Source: Nitrospira sp.
GTDB taxonomy: Bacteria; Nitrospirota; Nitrospiria; Nitrospirales; Nitrospiraceae
Direction of reading: 5' to 3'
DNA: 64,000 nucleotides
NCBI GenBank assembly: GCA_037045225.1
Contig: JBAOHZ010000009.1
Span: 1,302,001 to 1,366,000, forward strand
Within the stretch, counting starts at the first letter, position 1; the number at the start of each line of letters is the position of its first letter. The translations under genes were made by a program, and so were the position numbers. Shown one piece after another: positions 18,717 to 27,391 of the stretch. The notes under the pieces are model-generated. The model was not told the DNA's origin, did no database searches, and was given only the letters and a program-made list of their open reading frames with translations.

Positions 18717-19832
18717 CTAGTGTTCCGTCAGCTCAAATGTCCCCAGCCGATAGGCCTGGCCATTGATCAACACGTCTACCGCATGCTGCCCGGGATAATG
18801 CGTTCTCGTCGTCAATTGGGCGAGGAGTAATGTCTTCCCCACCTGAGCCGTTTCTCGCGGCGCCAATTGAAGCTGCTTCAACTTGAATACCTTTGGCCGT
18901 TGCGCGCCGTTGGCCTTGACGTAGTGCACCCGCAAATCCACCAAGAGGCGTTGCGCCAGCGACGCACGATTGGCAATCTCACAGGCAATGGCCACAGAGG
19001 ATCCGATGGTGGGCCGCTGCGGGGCAATGTGCACCTTCTCCACCGACACACGTGCGGCCTCTCCGAATCCCAACAGTCCAAGCGCCCCTGATTCACCTCG
19101 CTTCACCGCCGAACGTAACGCATGCCGGATGATCCACCGGCGCTCCTCCGTCGCGTTCTCCATCCATCGCGTCGCTGTCTCCACCAGCAGGACGGGATGG
19201 TCCTTGCCGATGTCGTTCAGGTTATTGGCCACGCTTCGACGGACGTACAGCGACGGGTCATCCTTGAGCCGCTCCAGCAACGCGAGCACCGGACGAGGAT
19301 CAGCCTGAAACGCGCGCAAACGCGGCGCCCAAGGCAACCGGGGACGCGTGCCTTCCGAGACGAGGCGGCGCACGTCCTCACTGGCATCAGCCGACCATTC
19401 CGTGAGACGGGCCAACGTCGCCGCCTGGTGCCGTTCGAGATAACGGCGGATGCTGAATTCGGCGGTGAAGCGTTGCGTCAGCACATATTGCGCCCGCATA
19501 GACAGTTCAAAATGCTCCAGCCCGTATTCCGCCACAAAGAACACGTGCGGGAGAAATAGGAACCCGCCCATCCCCTGGGCAACCGTTCGCTCCGGCTTCT
19601 GATCGAGCGACGCCAGAAGAATCTCGACGGCCTGCTCATAGTCGTCCGGCAAGAACCGGCGAAGTTGATGGGCGATTTTCCACGCGCGTGGCATCAACTC
19701 CAGCGCGTCATACCCGTCCAGTGACGACCTGACAAACCCCTGCTGATCGAATCGCGGAAAGACGGCGGCAATCATGCGCCCGATGGTGCGCGGCACATCG
19801 GCCCCGAAACTATTTTTGAGCGGCTCAGCCAT
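18717..19832 (-). CDS. AlkC-like DNA alkylation repair glycosylase
   Basis: The 371-residue protein begins with MAEPLKNSFGADVPRTIGRMI, typical of AlkC, and continues through HEAT-like helical repeats (about 30-250, including YVRRSVANNLNDIGKDHP and ERRWIIRHALRSAVKRG). The last 110 residues are beta-rich (VEKVHIAPQRPTIGSSVAI...), matching the Ig-like domain that AlkC carries and AlkD lacks. AlkC removes 3-methyladenine-type lesions from DNA. It is followed 6 bp upstream on the same strand by the Sui1/YciH gene, so an operon is likely. Confidence 0.85.
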   Translation of the reverse strand: MAEPLKNSFGADVPRTIGRMIAAVFPRFDQQGFVRSSLDGYDALELMPRAWKIAHQLRRFLPDDYEQAVEILLASLDQKPERTVAQGMGGFLFLPHVFFVAEYGLEHFELSMRAQYVLTQRFTAEFSIRRYLERHQAATLARLTEWSADASEDVRRLVSEGTRPRLPWAPRLRAFQADPRPVLALLERLKDDPSLYVRRSVANNLNDIGKDHPVLLVETATRWMENATEERRWIIRHALRSAVKRGESGALGLLGFGEAARVSVEKVHIAPQRPTIGSSVAIACEIANRASLAQRLLVDLRVHYVKANGAQRPKVFKLKQLQLAPRETAQVGKTLLLAQLTTRTHYPGQHAVDVLINGQAYRLGTFELTEH

Positions 19833-19838
19833 GGGATC

Positions 19839-20231
19839 TCACCCTCCGGCAAACACAGGCCGGAATCCGGCGTTCTTCAGAATGCGCGACACCTCCTCGC
19901 GCTGATCACCTTGAATTTCGATCCGCCCTTCCTTCACCGTCCCCCCGACACCACAGGCCTTCTGCATCTCCCTAGCCAATTGTTCCTTCTCGGCCTGGCC
20001 GATGCCGGTAAATCCTGTCACGACCGTCACTGTCTTGCCACCCCGATGCGCCGTCTGCCGAATAATGTCCACCCGCCCGCGATTCTTCGCGTGGCTTGGC
20101 GGAACCGGAGTGGATTGGTCGGCCTTGTCTCGCGGTTGAGTCGGCGGCAGTTCAAGATTCTTCAACGCCGCAAACGGACTGTTCCACTGAACCGGCTCAC
20201 CGTCGGTGGAGATGCGTTTCTTTTCCTTCAT
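19839..20231 (-). CDS. Sui1/YciH-family translation factor
   Basis: I start at MKEKKRIST, nine bases after GGAG; an ATG 15 bases upstream sits too close to that site. The 130-residue protein has a disordered N-terminal half (about 1-50) and a Sui1/eIF1 domain (about 55-128) with HRGGKTVTVVTGFTG, KACGVGGTVKEGRIEIQG and the terminal GFRPVFAGG. Bacterial YciH is proposed to affect initiation fidelity under stress. It is first in a likely operon with the AlkC-like gene. Confidence 0.88.
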   Translation of the reverse strand: MKEKKRISTDGEPVQWNSPFAALKNLELPPTQPRDKADQSTPVPPSHAKNRGRVDIIRQTAHRGGKTVTVVTGFTGIGQAEKEQLAREMQKACGVGGTVKEGRIEIQGDQREEVSRILKNAGFRPVFAGG

Positions 20232-20436
20232 GCCGTCATGCTCCACAACTCGTCGTTCGTTCGAAGAAAAGAGCCTATGGCGTATAGCTCATAGCAGGAG
20301 CCGGAAGCGAAGAACGAATGGTGGATTGCTGAGAGCGTGGAGCCAGGGCCCCAGACCTCATCCTCCCATCATCAGCTATACGCTTATACTCCCCCACGCC
20401 ATGCGCCATACGCTCTTGTCCACAACGAGATACGCT
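20232..20436. repeat. Intergenic region of degenerate short repeats
   Basis: This spacer is built of repeated near-palindromic words (GGCGTATAGCTCATAG, AGCTATACGCTTATACT, GCCATGCGCCATACGC). Positions 20425-20448, running into the YaeQ gene's 3' end, read ACGAGATACGCTTCACGATT and match 12336-12359 at 23 of 24 positions. Similar words occur near 39385. No coding frame was found. Confidence 0.5.
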
Positions 20437-21003
20437 TCACGATTCACGCTTCATGGCGAGTGAGGATTCTTGTAAGGTCGTCAGCTCAATCTGCACGGCA
20501 TTTGTCCCGTCACCGATCAACAACTGCCCATCCTGAACGGTGCAATGCAAATCCATGTTGCGTTGCGCAAGCCCGGCCAATGCCCGGCTGCCCTCCTGCG
20601 AGAGGTTCATCACGGTAAGATTTTTCAACCGACCAAGCGCAGCCAGATTTTCCTTCCACCACTGGTCTGCTTGACGACCACCATAGGTATAGACGCACAC
20701 CTGCTTGGCGCGGCCGCAGGCCTGGCGGAGCGCCTTGTCATCCGGCAGACCTACCTCGATCCAGAGTTCGATGAGCCCCGTCAGATCCTTGCGCCAGAGC
20801 GCAGGTTCATCGTCAGTACTCAACCCGCGGCCGAACTGCAGCGCCTCATGCGCGTGCAGGACAAACGCCAGCAGACGCACCATCATCCGTTCGTCGGTTT
20901 CCGACGGATGCTGCGCGAGGGTGACCGTATGGTCCTCGTAATAGTGACGGTCCACATCGGCGATGTGGAGGACGGCCTTGAAAATCGTCGCATTCGGAGC
21001 CAT
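20437..21003 (-). CDS. YaeQ family protein
   Basis: The 188-residue protein starts MAPNATIFKAVLHIADVDRHYYED, diagnostic of YaeQ, and contains the family stretches HPSETDERMMVRLLAFVLHA (about 32-51), DLTGLIELWIEVGLPD and CVYTYGGRQADQWW. The fold is a variant of the PD-(D/E)XK nucleases; the function is not established. The gene appears single, and its 3' end overlaps an intergenic repeat. Confidence 0.9.
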   Translation of the reverse strand: MAPNATIFKAVLHIADVDRHYYEDHTVTLAQHPSETDERMMVRLLAFVLHAHEALQFGRGLSTDDEPALWRKDLTGLIELWIEVGLPDDKALRQACGRAKQVCVYTYGGRQADQWWKENLAALGRLKNLTVMNLSQEGSRALAGLAQRNMDLHCTVQDGQLLIGDGTNAVQIELTTLQESSLAMKRES

Positions 21004-21084
21004 GTGGATGTGATGTCCTTGTTCGCGGGACGTTTGGATTGAAGCAACCAGGTTCTGCAGCCACGGGAAGCGGACCGCTCAAGG

Positions 21085-21303
21085 TCAGGGCAACTCCGCG
21101 ATATACATCCCCTCCACCCGCTCGCGCGCCCACGGCGTCTTGCGCAGAAACGTGAGACTCGATTTGACGCTTGGATTGTTGAGGAAACAACGCACCGGCA
21201 GACGACGGCCGAGCTCCGCCCACCCATGCCGTTCGACCAGGGTGGTCACGATGGTCTCCAGCGTCACGCCGTGCAATGGATCGCGGGGATGGGAGGTCGT
21301 CAT
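21085..21303 (-). CDS. VF530 family (DUF2132) DNA-binding protein
   Basis: The 72-residue protein reads DPLHGVTLETIVTTLVERHGW, then RCFLNNPSVKSSLTFLRKTP and WARERVEGMY, the full VF530 signature. The family is small, helical and annotated as DNA-binding on structural grounds; its role is unknown. It lies 80 bp upstream of yaeQ on the same strand and may share its transcript. Confidence 0.88.
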   Translation of the reverse strand: MTTSHPRDPLHGVTLETIVTTLVERHGWAELGRRLPVRCFLNNPSVKSSLTFLRKTPWARERVEGMYIAELP

Positions 21304-21492
21304 GATGTGATGGTGTATAACATGGAGGGTGAAAATAGCACGAATGGGCTACCCCCTGAAGATCCGAAACAACCAACCGACTGCGAACGATATCCGACCT
21401 GAGAGAAACATTCACCCCCAAAATCGGTAATAGCGAATTGCGGCCTCCCAGGAGTCAGCTCTACTTGTGTCCGAGGCACGCCTCTCACAAAA

Positions 21493-22242
21493 CTATGGAT
21501 GCTGCCCAATCTCCACAATGGAACTTGTTAATGCATAGAGCCACGGCAAGACACTCATAATCTTGTCAGATTTTTCAAGGTTGCATTTGGCGCACAGGAT
21601 TCGAACGTTCTGCGCAGATAGGCTGCTTCCGCCCTTTGAATAGGGGATGTCGTGATCGTAATGGAGATTCTTTTGGAAACCACATTGGACACACTTACCT
21701 TGATCTCGTTTCCAGACTTCAACTTTCACATGGGTCGGAATCAGCCGTTTGGGTGGAAGTTCCATGATTCGGCCAAAAGATTTCTTTTCGACAGGCTTGA
21801 GGAAGAACTGGAACACTTTTCTCTTTTCCTCCCGCAACGTAAAGTGTGCGTCGAACAGCTCAAAGAAACCCTTGTAGCACCATACCCCGACGGCAATTTT
21901 TTCGTATACTTTCACCAGCTCTGCCTTTTCTTTCAGCCCGCGCTGAAAATCCATGGCTGCCTTAAAGAATCGGCCATTTTCCGTCCAAGTCCCCTTTGGT
22001 GTTGTGATCGGTTGATCAACCTCTTTGGGATTAGGACAATCTTTTGTCCGTGGCTGATCATGGCCCTCATACACAAGTATTCCTGTAGCTTCATCAACTA
22101 CATCTCGATACGGAGCATTCGCGCGTTGAGACATGAGTAAGATGGAATAGTCCTTTCCCGCTCCAAAATTCATTCCCTTCTGAAGCATCAATTTCTCAGC
22201 GCCGACCAGTTCTCCATAACTAATGATGTCATCTACATTCAT
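21493..22242 (-). CDS. HNH endonuclease with SRA-like N-terminal domain (type IV-like restriction candidate)
   Basis: The 249-residue protein has an N-terminal region (about 1-140) with YSILLMSQRANAPYRDVV and TGILVYEGHDQPRT, resembling the SRA-like modified-base reader of ScoMcrA-type enzymes. A C-terminal HNH domain (about 185-235) follows: CVQCGF, LHYDHDIPYSKGG, Asn in NVRILC and CAKCN give the two Cys pairs and the H-N-H residues. Together they suggest cleavage of DNA with modified bases. The gene is visibly richer in A+T than its neighbours, has no clear ribosome-binding site, and stands alone, which points to horizontal acquisition. Confidence 0.75.
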   Translation of the reverse strand: MNVDDIISYGELVGAEKLMLQKGMNFGAGKDYSILLMSQRANAPYRDVVDEATGILVYEGHDQPRTKDCPNPKEVDQPITTPKGTWTENGRFFKAAMDFQRGLKEKAELVKVYEKIAVGVWCYKGFFELFDAHFTLREEKRKVFQFFLKPVEKKSFGRIMELPPKRLIPTHVKVEVWKRDQGKCVQCGFQKNLHYDHDIPYSKGGSSLSAQNVRILCAKCNLEKSDKIMSVLPWLYALTSSIVEIGQHP

Positions 22243-22556
22243 ATAGGCCCCATGAAAATACCATCAGGCGGCAAACTCTACTTACTCAGCGAGATGCGCA
22301 GCAAGATTATATGCCAAGCTACGCCCCTGGCTCCATGGGATTGCCACCTGTGCATAAGTGATGAGTCCACGGGGAAAATCGTAAAACGATATTGGGGGCG
22401 TCCCGCCATAATGCCCGCGCGGCACAGTGGCATTGACCCAACCCAGTCGACCAGGTGCACACGTTACTAATCCCTGTGCAGTGTCCCTGGGCAGTGAATG
22501 GTGCACAGTCACGGTGATTCGCGGTACAGTGTGCTTCTCGAGGTACCTGATACCCC
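22243..22556. other. Intergenic spacer, no gene seen
   Basis: These 314 bp lie between the divergent HNH and YihY genes and must hold both promoters. No open frame with a ribosome-binding site, no long repeat and no strong hairpin was found. Confidence 0.4.
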
Positions 22557-23888
22557 ATGACGAAACTGGCTCACATCTCACAGTTCTTCAAGCAGGACCT
22601 GTGGACCATTGATTCCGCGTCTGTGCCCACGCTCCAGCGCATCGGCATTCATGCATTACGGCTGGCGATCGCCGTGGCACTGGAATTTCGCCATCGACTG
22701 CTTGATGCCCGGGCCACCGGATTGGTGTACACCACGCTCCTCTCCCTGGTTCCCTTTCTTGCCGTCATGTTTTCGGTCTTAAAAGCCTTCGGGGTCCATC
22801 AGCAGATTGAACCGGTCCTGGCCCAGGCACTGGAACCGCTGGGCCCGAACGGCCAGGAAATCACGCGCACGATCATCGGCTTTGTGGACAACCTCAAGAT
22901 TGGCGTGTTGGGCATCGTCGGCGTCGCGGGGCTGTTCTACACGACCTATTCGCTCATCGACAAAATCGAGGAGGCGCTCAATGCCATTTGGCTGGTACGG
23001 GAAGGACGATCGTGGGGACGGAAGTTTGCCGATTATTTGAGCGCCGTACTGGTCGGTCCGTTGCTGGTGGTGACCGCGTTCGGCCTGCTCGCCTCCGTTC
23101 ATAGTAATACCCTTGTGCAGCGTGTGTTGGACATCCAACCATTCGGGTATCTGATGCTCCTGGCCGGCCAATTGTTGCCCTTTGTCATTTTGAGCGGACT
23201 CTTCACCTTTCTGTATAAGTTCATCCCCCACACACAGGTGCGATTCGACTCCGCGCTGGTCGGCGGGATCACCGCAGCCGTCTTATGGGGCCTTGCAGGA
23301 GAAGCATTCGCAATGTTCGTGGCTCAGTCGGCCCAATACAGCGCCATCTATTCCGGCTTTGCGGTGCTGGTTCTATTTTTGCTCTGGCTCTATGTGGGAT
23401 GGCTGATCGTGCTGATCGGCGCGCAATTCTCGTTTTTTCATCAATATCCCACCGCCTATGTGTCGCGTTTGCTCTGGCAGCAAGGCACCCAGGCATTTCG
23501 GGAGCGGTTGGCTCTGAGCCTGCTGGTAGTCCTGACTCGACAGTATCTGAAGGGCGAGGGACCGATGCCTACAGACGACCTGGCCGTCGAGTTACACCTC
23601 CCCGTCTCGCTCGTGGCAGAACAGGTACGGCATCTGGTGGACACTGAACTGCTCGGCCTCATGGCCAAGCCCGAAGGGATCAGTCTCACCAAGCCGCCCG
23701 AGTTGGTTTCCATCAAAGAGGTCCTGGATGCCATCCACAAAGGACGTGCCGCCGATGCGACGATCTCGCTGGGTACGGACGACGGCGTCCAGGAGATGCT
23801 ATGTCGACGCGATACGGCCATCGAACAGGCACTCGCCGGCCAAACCTTGCGCTCCCTTGTCGAGATCCCCCTGTCTCGCAAAACGTGA
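22557..23888 (+). CDS. YihY/virulence factor BrkB family membrane protein
   Basis: The 443-residue protein has six hydrophobic segments over about residues 30-300, starting with ATGLVYTTLLSLVPFLAVMFS, and the family motifs YTTYSLIDKIEEALNAIW and FIPHTQVRFDSALVGGI. Residues about 310-443 are a soluble tail with a winged-helix-like part (PTDDLAVELHLPVSLVAEQV). YihY proteins are inner-membrane proteins of unknown transport role; the older RNase BN label is wrong. It stands upstream of prfC but is separated by a 420-bp repeat-rich spacer. Confidence 0.88.
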   Translation: MTKLAHISQFFKQDLWTIDSASVPTLQRIGIHALRLAIAVALEFRHRLLDARATGLVYTTLLSLVPFLAVMFSVLKAFGVHQQIEPVLAQALEPLGPNGQEITRTIIGFVDNLKIGVLGIVGVAGLFYTTYSLIDKIEEALNAIWLVREGRSWGRKFADYLSAVLVGPLLVVTAFGLLASVHSNTLVQRVLDIQPFGYLMLLAGQLLPFVILSGLFTFLYKFIPHTQVRFDSALVGGITAAVLWGLAGEAFAMFVAQSAQYSAIYSGFAVLVLFLLWLYVGWLIVLIGAQFSFFHQYPTAYVSRLLWQQGTQAFRERLALSLLVVLTRQYLKGEGPMPTDDLAVELHLPVSLVAEQVRHLVDTELLGLMAKPEGISLTKPPELVSIKEVLDAIHKGRAADATISLGTDDGVQEMLCRRDTAIEQALAGQTLRSLVEIPLSRKT

Positions 23889-24308
23889 CCAGTACCCCAT
23901 TGGGCTTCCCTCTGGGCCCCCATCACCCAGGGCGGGCAGCCTAGTGGTCCCCAAACTGCGCGCGTCCAACGCCCCCTCGTTCATTCAAATCCAAGGGGAG
24001 GGAGGTGAGCGGCTCTCACTGCGCGCATAGGACGAGCACATTCCGATCGTGCGCGTTCCCCATCTTCTCAGTTTCCATTCTCCCTAGGGATGGGGGCTGG
24101 GTGATCTCCTACTGCGCGCCGTCCAACGAGGGCCTTCCCAGGCCGCGCGTTGCGCGAGCACAGGAGATCACCTAGCCCCCCATCCCGACTTCCCCTCCTT
24201 GCCCCCACCCCGCTCCGACTGATAAAAGGAAGCGGTACCATCCAGCGACACCAGGCGGGGCCTTATCCCTGCCCCGCTGGCAGCCTCCTAACCACGACGA
24301 GAAAAACC
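23889..24308. repeat. Repeat-rich spacer with three ACTGCGCGC elements
   Basis: Between yihY and prfC the motif CACTGCGCGC or AACTGCGCGC begins at about 23954, 24018 and 24110, each followed by a variant of TCCAACG or GGACGAGCAC, and the complementary end GCGCGTTGCGCGAGCAC occurs at about 24146. A further copy of both ends is found at 38871-38944. This suggests a REP-like family. A bulged GC hairpin (24251-24280) lies 29 bp before the prfC start. Confidence 0.55.
24087..24186. repeat. 100-bp imperfect inverted repeat upstream of prfC
   Basis: The left arm GGGATGGGGGCTGGGTGATC continues through TCCTACTGCGCGC; the right arm is its near complement and ends CACCTAGCCCCCCATCCC. About 30 of 35 arm positions can pair around a 25-30 base centre. 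In RNA this would be a very long stem-loop ending 122 bp before the prfC start. Confidence 0.7.
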
Positions 24309-25934
24309 ATGTCTCTGCCGGTTGAGAATTCCGCAGCCGATGAACTGCGGCGCGAAGTATCGCGACGACGCACATTCGCCATCATTTCCCATCCGGACGC
24401 CGGAAAAACCACACTGACTGAAAAGCTGCTGCTCTATGCCGGCGCAGTGCACCTGGCCGGCGCGGTGCAGGCACGCTCTAGCCAGCGTCAAGCCAAGTCC
24501 GACTGGATGGAATTGGAGCAGGCGCGCGGCATTTCGATCACCTCCACCATGCTGCAGTTCGATTATCAGGGCGCGCGGGTCAACCTGCTCGATACGCCGG
24601 GGCACCAGGATTTCAGCGAAGACACCTATCGCACACTCATGGCCGTGGACAGCGCCGTCATGGTGCTGGACGGCGCCAAGGGTATCGAGCCGCAGACCAA
24701 GAAACTCTTCGCCGTCTGCCGCAAACGCGGCATTCCGATCCTGACCTTCATCAACAAGATGGACCAGCCTGGCCGCCACCCGTTCGACCTGTTGGATGAG
24801 ATCGAACGGACCTTGGGGATGACGGCGGTGCCCTTCAATTGGCCGATCGGGGAAGGCTCCGGCTTTCAAGGTGTGTACGACTTCCAGCACCGCCAGGTGC
24901 TGTTCTTCCAGCGCACGGCGCACAATCAACGACGAGCCCCGATGACGGTCGAGGCCTTCCCCAATCCGAAACTGGCGGAAACCCTCGGCGATGCCTACGG
25001 CCCGCTGCAGGAAGAGATCGGGCTCTTGACGGGCGCAGGCACCTCCTTCGATCGGGAGCGGTTCCTCGCCGGCGAACTCACGCCGGTGTTCTTCGGCAGC
25101 GCGTTGACCAACTTCGGCGTCGGGCCGTTCCTCGACGCGTTCACCAAACTCGCACCGCCTCCCGGCCCCCGCCAAACCACCCAGGGACTGATACAACCGA
25201 CCGACGAAGCCTTTTCCGGCTTCGTGTTCAAGATTCAGGCAAACATGGACCCGCAGCATCGCGACCGCATGGCCTTCCTCCGCATCTGCTCAGGACGCTT
25301 CGAGAAGGACATGATGGTGCATCACGCCAGACTGGGCCGCAAGATCCGGATGACGCGCCCCCATCGCCTCTTTGGCCGCGACCGGGAGACGATCGACGAA
25401 GCCTACCCAGGTGATGTGGTTGGGTTGGTGAACCCTGGCTTGTTCACGATCGGAGACACCCTGACCTCCGACCCCGCACTGACCTTCGATCCCATCCCAC
25501 ACTTTGCACCGGAATGTTTCGGCCTCTTGCGGACGCAGGACATCTCCAAGCATAAACAGTTTCAGAAGGGGCTCAAGCAGCTGGAAGAAGAAGGGGTCAT
25601 GCAGATTTTCTATTCACCCGACCACGTGCGCCGCGAACCGGTGCTGGCGGCAGTCGGGGAACTGCAATTCGACGTCGTCATGTCTCGCCTGGAAAACGAG
25701 TATGGGGTAAAGACATCCGTCGAACGTCTGCCTCATGCCCTGGCCCGCTGGATTGTCGGCGATCCCGCGACGATTTCGGCTGTCTATTGGCCGTCCGATA
25801 CCATCCGCCTCGTCGATCAACAAGGCCGCGGCGTCATGCTGTTTACCACCGAACACCTGCTGGCCTATTGCATCAAATCGAACCCGTCCATCAAGTTTCT
25901 GTTGCGGGAAGAAGTGACCGGCACAGAAGGCTAA
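24309..25934 (+). CDS. prfC: Peptide chain release factor 3
   Basis: I start at MSLPVENSAADEL (541 residues); the in-frame extension 159 bases upstream runs through the hairpin and lacks a ribosome-binding site. GTPase motifs are intact: HPDAGKTTLTEK (G1), RGISITS (G2), DTPGHQDF (G3) and NKMDQPG (G4). The C-terminal part matches the RF3 family, with FYSPDHVRREPVLAAVGELQFDV. RF3 removes RF1 or RF2 from ribosomes after termination. The long hairpin and GC stem ahead of it may influence transcription or translation. Confidence 0.95.
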   Translation: MSLPVENSAADELRREVSRRRTFAIISHPDAGKTTLTEKLLLYAGAVHLAGAVQARSSQRQAKSDWMELEQARGISITSTMLQFDYQGARVNLLDTPGHQDFSEDTYRTLMAVDSAVMVLDGAKGIEPQTKKLFAVCRKRGIPILTFINKMDQPGRHPFDLLDEIERTLGMTAVPFNWPIGEGSGFQGVYDFQHRQVLFFQRTAHNQRRAPMTVEAFPNPKLAETLGDAYGPLQEEIGLLTGAGTSFDRERFLAGELTPVFFGSALTNFGVGPFLDAFTKLAPPPGPRQTTQGLIQPTDEAFSGFVFKIQANMDPQHRDRMAFLRICSGRFEKDMMVHHARLGRKIRMTRPHRLFGRDRETIDEAYPGDVVGLVNPGLFTIGDTLTSDPALTFDPIPHFAPECFGLLRTQDISKHKQFQKGLKQLEEEGVMQIFYSPDHVRREPVLAAVGELQFDVVMSRLENEYGVKTSVERLPHALARWIVGDPATISAVYWPSDTIRLVDQQGRGVMLFTTEHLLAYCIKSNPSIKFLLREEVTGTEG

Positions 25935-26407
25935 GAATTCGCCTGAAATCGTGCCCTCCTGAGCCCCTTCGCGATCGAGGCATCTGTTTCATTGTGGCCT
26001 TTGTCCCTGAGAAATTCCGGGTGTACCATGACCTCGGCAATGTGTCGTGGACGACGGATGCCATTCGCCGTGCGCTACAACAATCAGACCGACAGGGGCT
26101 CCGGCCTGACACTTCACCTCGTCGCCTCGCACAAATTTCTGAGCGACACCACAACCCTTAAAATGTGTTATAACGAGTCGGCATTTCAGACCAGTGCTTG
26201 GACGCCACATAACATGGTGAACGCGAGCACGATCACACCTCTCGCTGCCCTTAGCGCCTCAGGCTAGTTCGGCCCAGGTGCGCTGCCCGCCTCCTGTCAT
26301 GATTTCAGGTCTTGCCGCCTTCATGGCCGACTCTCGGCATGGAACGGCGAAGCGCACTCAATCGATGACTGGCAATTGAACCGACACACGTGTTGAGGAG
26401 AAGGACC

Positions 26408-26578
26408 ATGCCGAAGGCAAGAACTGCAAAAAACTGTTACTACTGCGAAGCGGAAGACCGCATCAAGATGACCTTTATGCTCTGCGGCCTCTGCCATCGG
26501 CACTTCTGCAGCGCGCATGGCGTGCCCGATCTGGAACAGTGCACCAAGTGTTTGGAGGCGAGCGAAGAAACGGAATAA
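26408..26578 (+). CDS. Small zinc-binding protein
   Basis: The 56-residue protein starts MPKARTAKN after GAGGAGAAGG. Cysteines and histidines are spaced as CYYC, then CGLCHRHFCSAH, then CTKC, enough for two zinc sites of a treble-clef or ZnF-AN1-like type. Its size and basic N-terminus fit a nucleic-acid or protein-interaction module. I do not recognise a named family. It is convergent with the AAA-like gene, with the palindromic repeat between them. Confidence 0.7.
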   Translation: MPKARTAKNCYYCEAEDRIKMTFMLCGLCHRHFCSAHGVPDLEQCTKCLEASEETE

Positions 26579-26586
26579 TCCTCACA

Positions 26587-26708
26587 GAATGCTGAAAAAG
26601 TCTGTCAGCCGCGTTCTCGCATCGCTCGTCCCCTCCACGTACCCCTGAGGGTACGCCTGCGGGCCCTCACTCGCTGCGGCCTTGCTGAACAGCCTTTTTG
26701 AGCATCCT
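26587..26708. mobile_element. MITE/REP-like palindromic element
   Basis: A 122-bp element with imperfect terminal inverted repeats of about 24 bp (left AGAATGCTGAAAAAGTCTGT, right complement AGGATGCTCAAAAAGGCTGT) and a central palindrome CGTACCC-CTGA-GGGTACG. It has no coding capacity. From memory, elements of this form are abundant between genes in Nitrospira genomes. Here it sits between convergent genes, where it could also act as a bidirectional terminator. Confidence 0.7.
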
Positions 26709-26755
26709 ATGTTCAGGCCATCGCTTCTCGAACGACCCTTGGGGAGAACGACTCG

Positions 26756-27310
26756 TCAGGCGGTCTTCTTTTTCCGCTTCTGCTTGATCCCCACCATGAC
26801 GGACACCTTCGCTTGCCGCGACAAGGCTTGATCGATCCGGCTTTTTCCGTTGGTCGTCAAAATGACCAAGCCGTTATGATCCTCGATGCGCTGCAACAGA
26901 TGAGCCGCTCCGGCGGCGGTAGTGGGACCGGCGCCATCTTTGCCCGCCCGGCCTGTAGCGAACAGCGCATCAGCCCCGTCAAAGAAGAGAATTGATCCAC
27001 TCCGTTCCGCCTCATCGAACACCCGGTTGATGTTTTTCTCGGTTTCGCCGACTCGACGGCTCACGACGGAAGAGAGATTCACCTTCGCTAAATCCAATTG
27101 CAGTTCCTCCGCCACCAATTCCGCCGCCTTGTTCCGACGAAGCGGAGTGGAACCGGACAGGACGACCACCGCCACCGACGGCCGCTTCGCGCGAGTGGCC
27201 TTTGCTCGGCGGGCCGGCGCTGCTTTCTTGGTCTCTGATTTCTTCACCGCCTGCTTCGTCATCTTCTTAGCGGCCGCGCGCGGGCGCCGCTTCACTTGTT
27301 TCCCAGCCAT
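26756..27310 (-). CDS. AAA+-like pseudo-ATPase with lysine-rich tails (paralog 1)
   Basis: The 184-residue protein has a Lys/Arg/Ala-rich N-terminus (about 1-45), a truncated AAA+ core (46-172) and a basic end (KQKRKKK). The core matches the AAA+ pattern (SSVVSRRVGETEKNINRVFD, then ILFFDGADALF, then LVILTTNGKS), but the Walker A position reads SGSTPLRRNKAAE with no GxxGxGKT, and Walker B has Gly112 in place of the catalytic Glu. The arginine finger and lid are absent. ATP hydrolysis is therefore unlikely. A paralog lies at 38119-38727. The tails resemble histone H1-like bacterial proteins, suggesting nucleic-acid binding. Confidence 0.8.
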   Translation of the reverse strand: MAGKQVKRRPRAAAKKMTKQAVKKSETKKAAPARRAKATRAKRPSVAVVVLSGSTPLRRNKAAELVAEELQLDLAKVNLSSVVSRRVGETEKNINRVFDEAERSGSILFFDGADALFATGRAGKDGAGPTTAAGAAHLLQRIEDHNGLVILTTNGKSRIDQALSRQAKVSVMVGIKQKRKKKTA

Positions 27311-27391
27311 GATTGCCTTCCTCTCACATCAATATTCAACGACCCCGTCACTCACCGATCGAGTCTGTCATCATTACCACACTTCAGCCGC

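Noticed and set aside
24288..25259. 323-codon open frame on the minus strand opposite prfC
   Set aside because: It is a shadow of release factor 3 with no recognisable domain and no ribosome-binding site.
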